Shown here: piece after piece, positions 45,668 through 47,614 of the stretch
Layout of the letters: each line of letters opens with the position of its first letter
Numbering within the stretch: the first letter of the stretch is position 1
Origin: Fidelibacterota bacterium
Lineage (GTDB): Bacteria > Fidelibacterota > UBA8477 > JABMPR01
Direction: 5' to 3'
DNA length: 47,614 nt
NCBI GenBank assembly: GCA_018650445.1
Contig: JABIFX010000168.1
Span: forward strand, 1 to 47,614
The notes under the pieces: generated by a model
Seen by the model: only the letters and a program-made list of their open reading frames with translations
Database searches by the model: none
Told to the model about the DNA's origin: nothing
Made by a program: the position numbers and the translations under genes

Positions 45668-47191
45668 ATGGCTGTTCTTCCATCATTCACAAAATCGCAT
45701 CCTGATTTAGCCCTGGAAATCCATCCCAGCAAAAACCCTGACTTTAATCCAGCTTCCTACTCCGAAGGTTCACATAAAAAAATCTGGTGGGAATGTCCTT
45801 TTGGTGATGATCACGAATGGGAAGCCCCCATATATAGCAGAGTAAAGGGAACAGGTTGTCCAGTTTGTTCGGGTAGAAAAGTGGTACCATCGAATTGTCT
45901 TGCCACAACCCATCCCGACCTGGTTCAGGAGTGGTGTTGGCCTAAGAATATTTCTACGACGCCTCATGAAGTTACAGCAGGTAGTCACAAGAAAGTATGG
46001 TGGAAATGCGATAAGGGGTCTGATCACATCTGGGAAACATCAGTTTACCATAGGACTAGTGGCGAAGGTTGCCCAGTATGCAGTAATAATATGTTAGTTG
46101 AATCTAATAGCCTCGGGGCGGTCTATCCAAATTTGGCTTCTGAGTGGCATACTACTAAGAATGGCAAACTGACACCAGCTGATGTTCAGCCTTATTCAAA
46201 CAAGTCCGTATGGTGGAAATGCAAAATCAACCCGAAACATGAGTGGAAGGCTACAGTAAACAATCGCCAAAAGGCTGGGTGCCCTTATTGTGGAGGGCTA
46301 GGTGGCTCAAAGCAGGAGATGAGAATCTACTCTGAACTATTAACAATATTTCCAGATACAAAGTATCATGCAAAAGTGTATGGTAAAGAGCTGGATGTTT
46401 TTGTGCCATCATATTCACTTGGGATAGAATATGATGGGAGACATTGGCATAAGACAAGACAATCCCAAGATGAGGCTAAAAACAACTTCCTAAAATCGAA
46501 AGGAGTAGATGTAATCCGAATTAGGGAAAAAGGCCTTAATCTGACAAGCAATAATGATATTGAGATTATTCCGAAATCTGAAGAGCTTGATATGATGCTC
46601 CTTTTAGCAGCAAAGATACAATCCATCCTCCCTAGTGATGCACTAGAGCAAGATTCAATTTCAGACTACCTAGCCGAGAAGAAACTTCGTAACAAAAAGT
46701 ACACACAGTTCTTGGTCGATTGGTTTCCGAAGCCTATTCCGGGAGAAAGCTTAAAAGAGAAATACCCAGATGTAGCTTCTCAATGGCATCCTACGAGAAA
46801 TGATTTTTTAAAACCTTCTGATGTTTTTCCACACGCTGGATTTAAAGTTTGGTGGCAATGTGAAAAAGGGCATGAATGGGAGACGACAATAGATCATCGC
46901 ACAGGCAAGTCCAATACAAGTTGCCCCGAGTGTTACAAGTTAAAGCCGCGCACTGTAAAGATTCCGTTTGACAATCTTCTATCAACCAAACACCCTAATC
47001 TTGTATCAGAATGGCACCCAATAAAAAATGGTGAGTTGAAACCAAATATGGTGGGATATGGCTCACATCGCAAAGTTTGGTGGATATGTAACGATGGACA
47101 CGAATGGCTCGCTCGCATTGATAGTAGATCTCGTGGCAATGGATGTCCGTATTGTTCCAATCCAAAAATGATTAGAAAAATTTGTAATTAG
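45668..47191 (+). CDS. Multi-zinc-ribbon protein (DUF4379-like) with embedded Vsr-like nuclease core
   Basis: The protein has 507 residues. Five repeats of about 70 residues match the probable zinc-ribbon family: HPDLxxEWHPxKN, then SxKxVWWKC, GHEW and GCPxC. Zinc ligand sets are C43/C64/C67, C114/C135/C138, C185/C205/C208, C398/C419/C422 and C474/C493/C496, each with a His after the first Cys. Between repeats 3 and 4 lies a PD-(D/E)XK-type core: KELDVFVPSYSLGIEYDG with Asp243, Glu254 and Asp256, then RHWHK and DVIRIREKGL. This resembles the Vsr/DUF559 group of single-strand or mismatch nucleases. It probably binds and cuts DNA. Location beside tRNA-Lys suggests a mobile-element or defence role, not shown. 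Confidence 0.8.
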   Translation: MAVLPSFTKSHPDLALEIHPSKNPDFNPASYSEGSHKKIWWECPFGDDHEWEAPIYSRVKGTGCPVCSGRKVVPSNCLATTHPDLVQEWCWPKNISTTPHEVTAGSHKKVWWKCDKGSDHIWETSVYHRTSGEGCPVCSNNMLVESNSLGAVYPNLASEWHTTKNGKLTPADVQPYSNKSVWWKCKINPKHEWKATVNNRQKAGCPYCGGLGGSKQEMRIYSELLTIFPDTKYHAKVYGKELDVFVPSYSLGIEYDGRHWHKTRQSQDEAKNNFLKSKGVDVIRIREKGLNLTSNNDIEIIPKSEELDMMLLLAAKIQSILPSDALEQDSISDYLAEKKLRNKKYTQFLVDWFPKPIPGESLKEKYPDVASQWHPTRNDFLKPSDVFPHAGFKVWWQCEKGHEWETTIDHRTGKSNTSCPECYKLKPRTVKIPFDNLLSTKHPNLVSEWHPIKNGELKPNMVGYGSHRKVWWICNDGHEWLARIDSRSRGNGCPYCSNPKMIRKICN

Positions 47192-47562
47192 GACCAAGAA
47201 TCGTGAATGGGTCGATGAGAAGCGACATACTTGAGCATGAGCCCCAAGAAGAGCGAACGTGATTAAGGGTTATACTAAATTCGTCAATTAATAATTATAG
47301 GTTTTTTGTGTTAACACAAGTGTCCGAAAATGAGCTAAGTGAAATATTTTCATGAAATTCCTCATTAGTGGAATCTTGACCAATTACTATTATATTGTAA
47401 ATACTATAGTTACAACTATAGATAGACTTTGCGTATGGGATAATAATTCTGAACTGTCACAAGCACACAAGAGTATGTGTGGAGTCAGACCAATTCGGTT
47501 CATTTGATCTAAATAAATAAGAGATACTTTGGGCGGCTAACAACCCGAAAAAGGAGCCAATA
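47192..47562. other. Intergenic region with two palindromes before the last gene
   Basis: No gene is visible in 371 bp. Palindrome TTGTGTTAACACAA (47305-47318) is perfect. CTATAGTT-AC-AACTATAG (47404-47421) is an 18-base inverted repeat. Both look like repressor sites upstream of the gene at 47563. The rest is AT-rich. Confidence 0.55.
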
Positions 47563-47614
47563 ATGAGCCCAAAGTCAGAAGTAGAGAGACGAGTAAAAGC
47601 GATCAAAAGAAACA
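47563..47614 (+). CDS. Start of an unidentified gene, cut by the window end
   Basis: ATG at 47563 follows AAGGAG (47551-47556) by six bases. The 17 visible codons begin MSPKSEVERRVKAIKRN, a basic, probably helical N-terminus. This is too short to identify. The good ribosome site and two upstream palindromes make it a credible gene. Confidence 0.6.
   Translation, partial: MSPKSEVERRVKAIKRN

Overview
The window reads as a chromosomal segment of a Gram-negative bacterium of the FCB (Fibrobacteres-Chlorobi-Bacteroidetes) type, most likely a Marinimicrobia-like or related lineage. The taxon is an inference. It rests on a type IX-style C-terminal sorting domain (NPFNP motif) on a surface beta-helix protein, large DUF11/OmpA surface proteins, a sodium-pumping NQR complex and moderate GC content. 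Most genes are housekeeping genes in short operons with clear Shine-Dalgarno sequences and good intrinsic terminators.

Layout. 1-2.3 kb (minus strand): the signal recognition particle GTPase ffh, cut by the window edge, and an orphan methyltransferase. 2.6-9.5 kb (plus): a complete nqrABCDEF operon for the Na+-translocating NADH:quinone oxidoreductase, a terminator, then apbE, whose product attaches FMN to NqrB and NqrC. 9.5-11.4 kb (minus): an M28 peptidase and a DUF72 protein. 11.6-23.8 kb (minus): a four-gene cell-envelope operon with two small secreted DUF11 proteins, a 2229-residue DUF11/Big_1/SdrD-B/OmpA giant, and a large outer-membrane barrel. It is preceded by about 2 kb of AT-rich DNA without recognisable genes. 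25.8-33.2 kb (plus): pgi, an EVE-domain protein, a flavin reductase plus an HdrD/GlpC-like iron-sulfur reductase, a three-copy 107-bp tandem repeat, an EpmB-like radical-SAM aminomutase and an FN3 lipoprotein. 33.3-38.3 kb (minus): hflK-hflC, hslV-hslU and argF, a proteostasis cluster. 38.4-40.3 kb: a rhodanese/MauE-DoxX pair and a stand-alone E2-type acyltransferase.

40.6-47.6 kb: a tRNA-Lys gene followed by AT-richer DNA. This DNA carries a 1487-residue beta-helix surface protein with a sorting domain, a 71-residue orphan, a protein with five zinc-ribbon repeats interrupted by a Vsr-like nuclease core, two palindromes and the first codons of a further gene. It looks like an island at a tRNA, although no integrase is visible inside the window.

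The least explained parts are the DUF11/barrel operon with its long gene-free upstream region, the zinc-ribbon/nuclease protein beside tRNA-Lys, the nested palindrome at 11.4-11.5 kb and the 107-bp repeats at 30.6-31.0 kb. I see no CRISPR array, transposase or rRNA gene.
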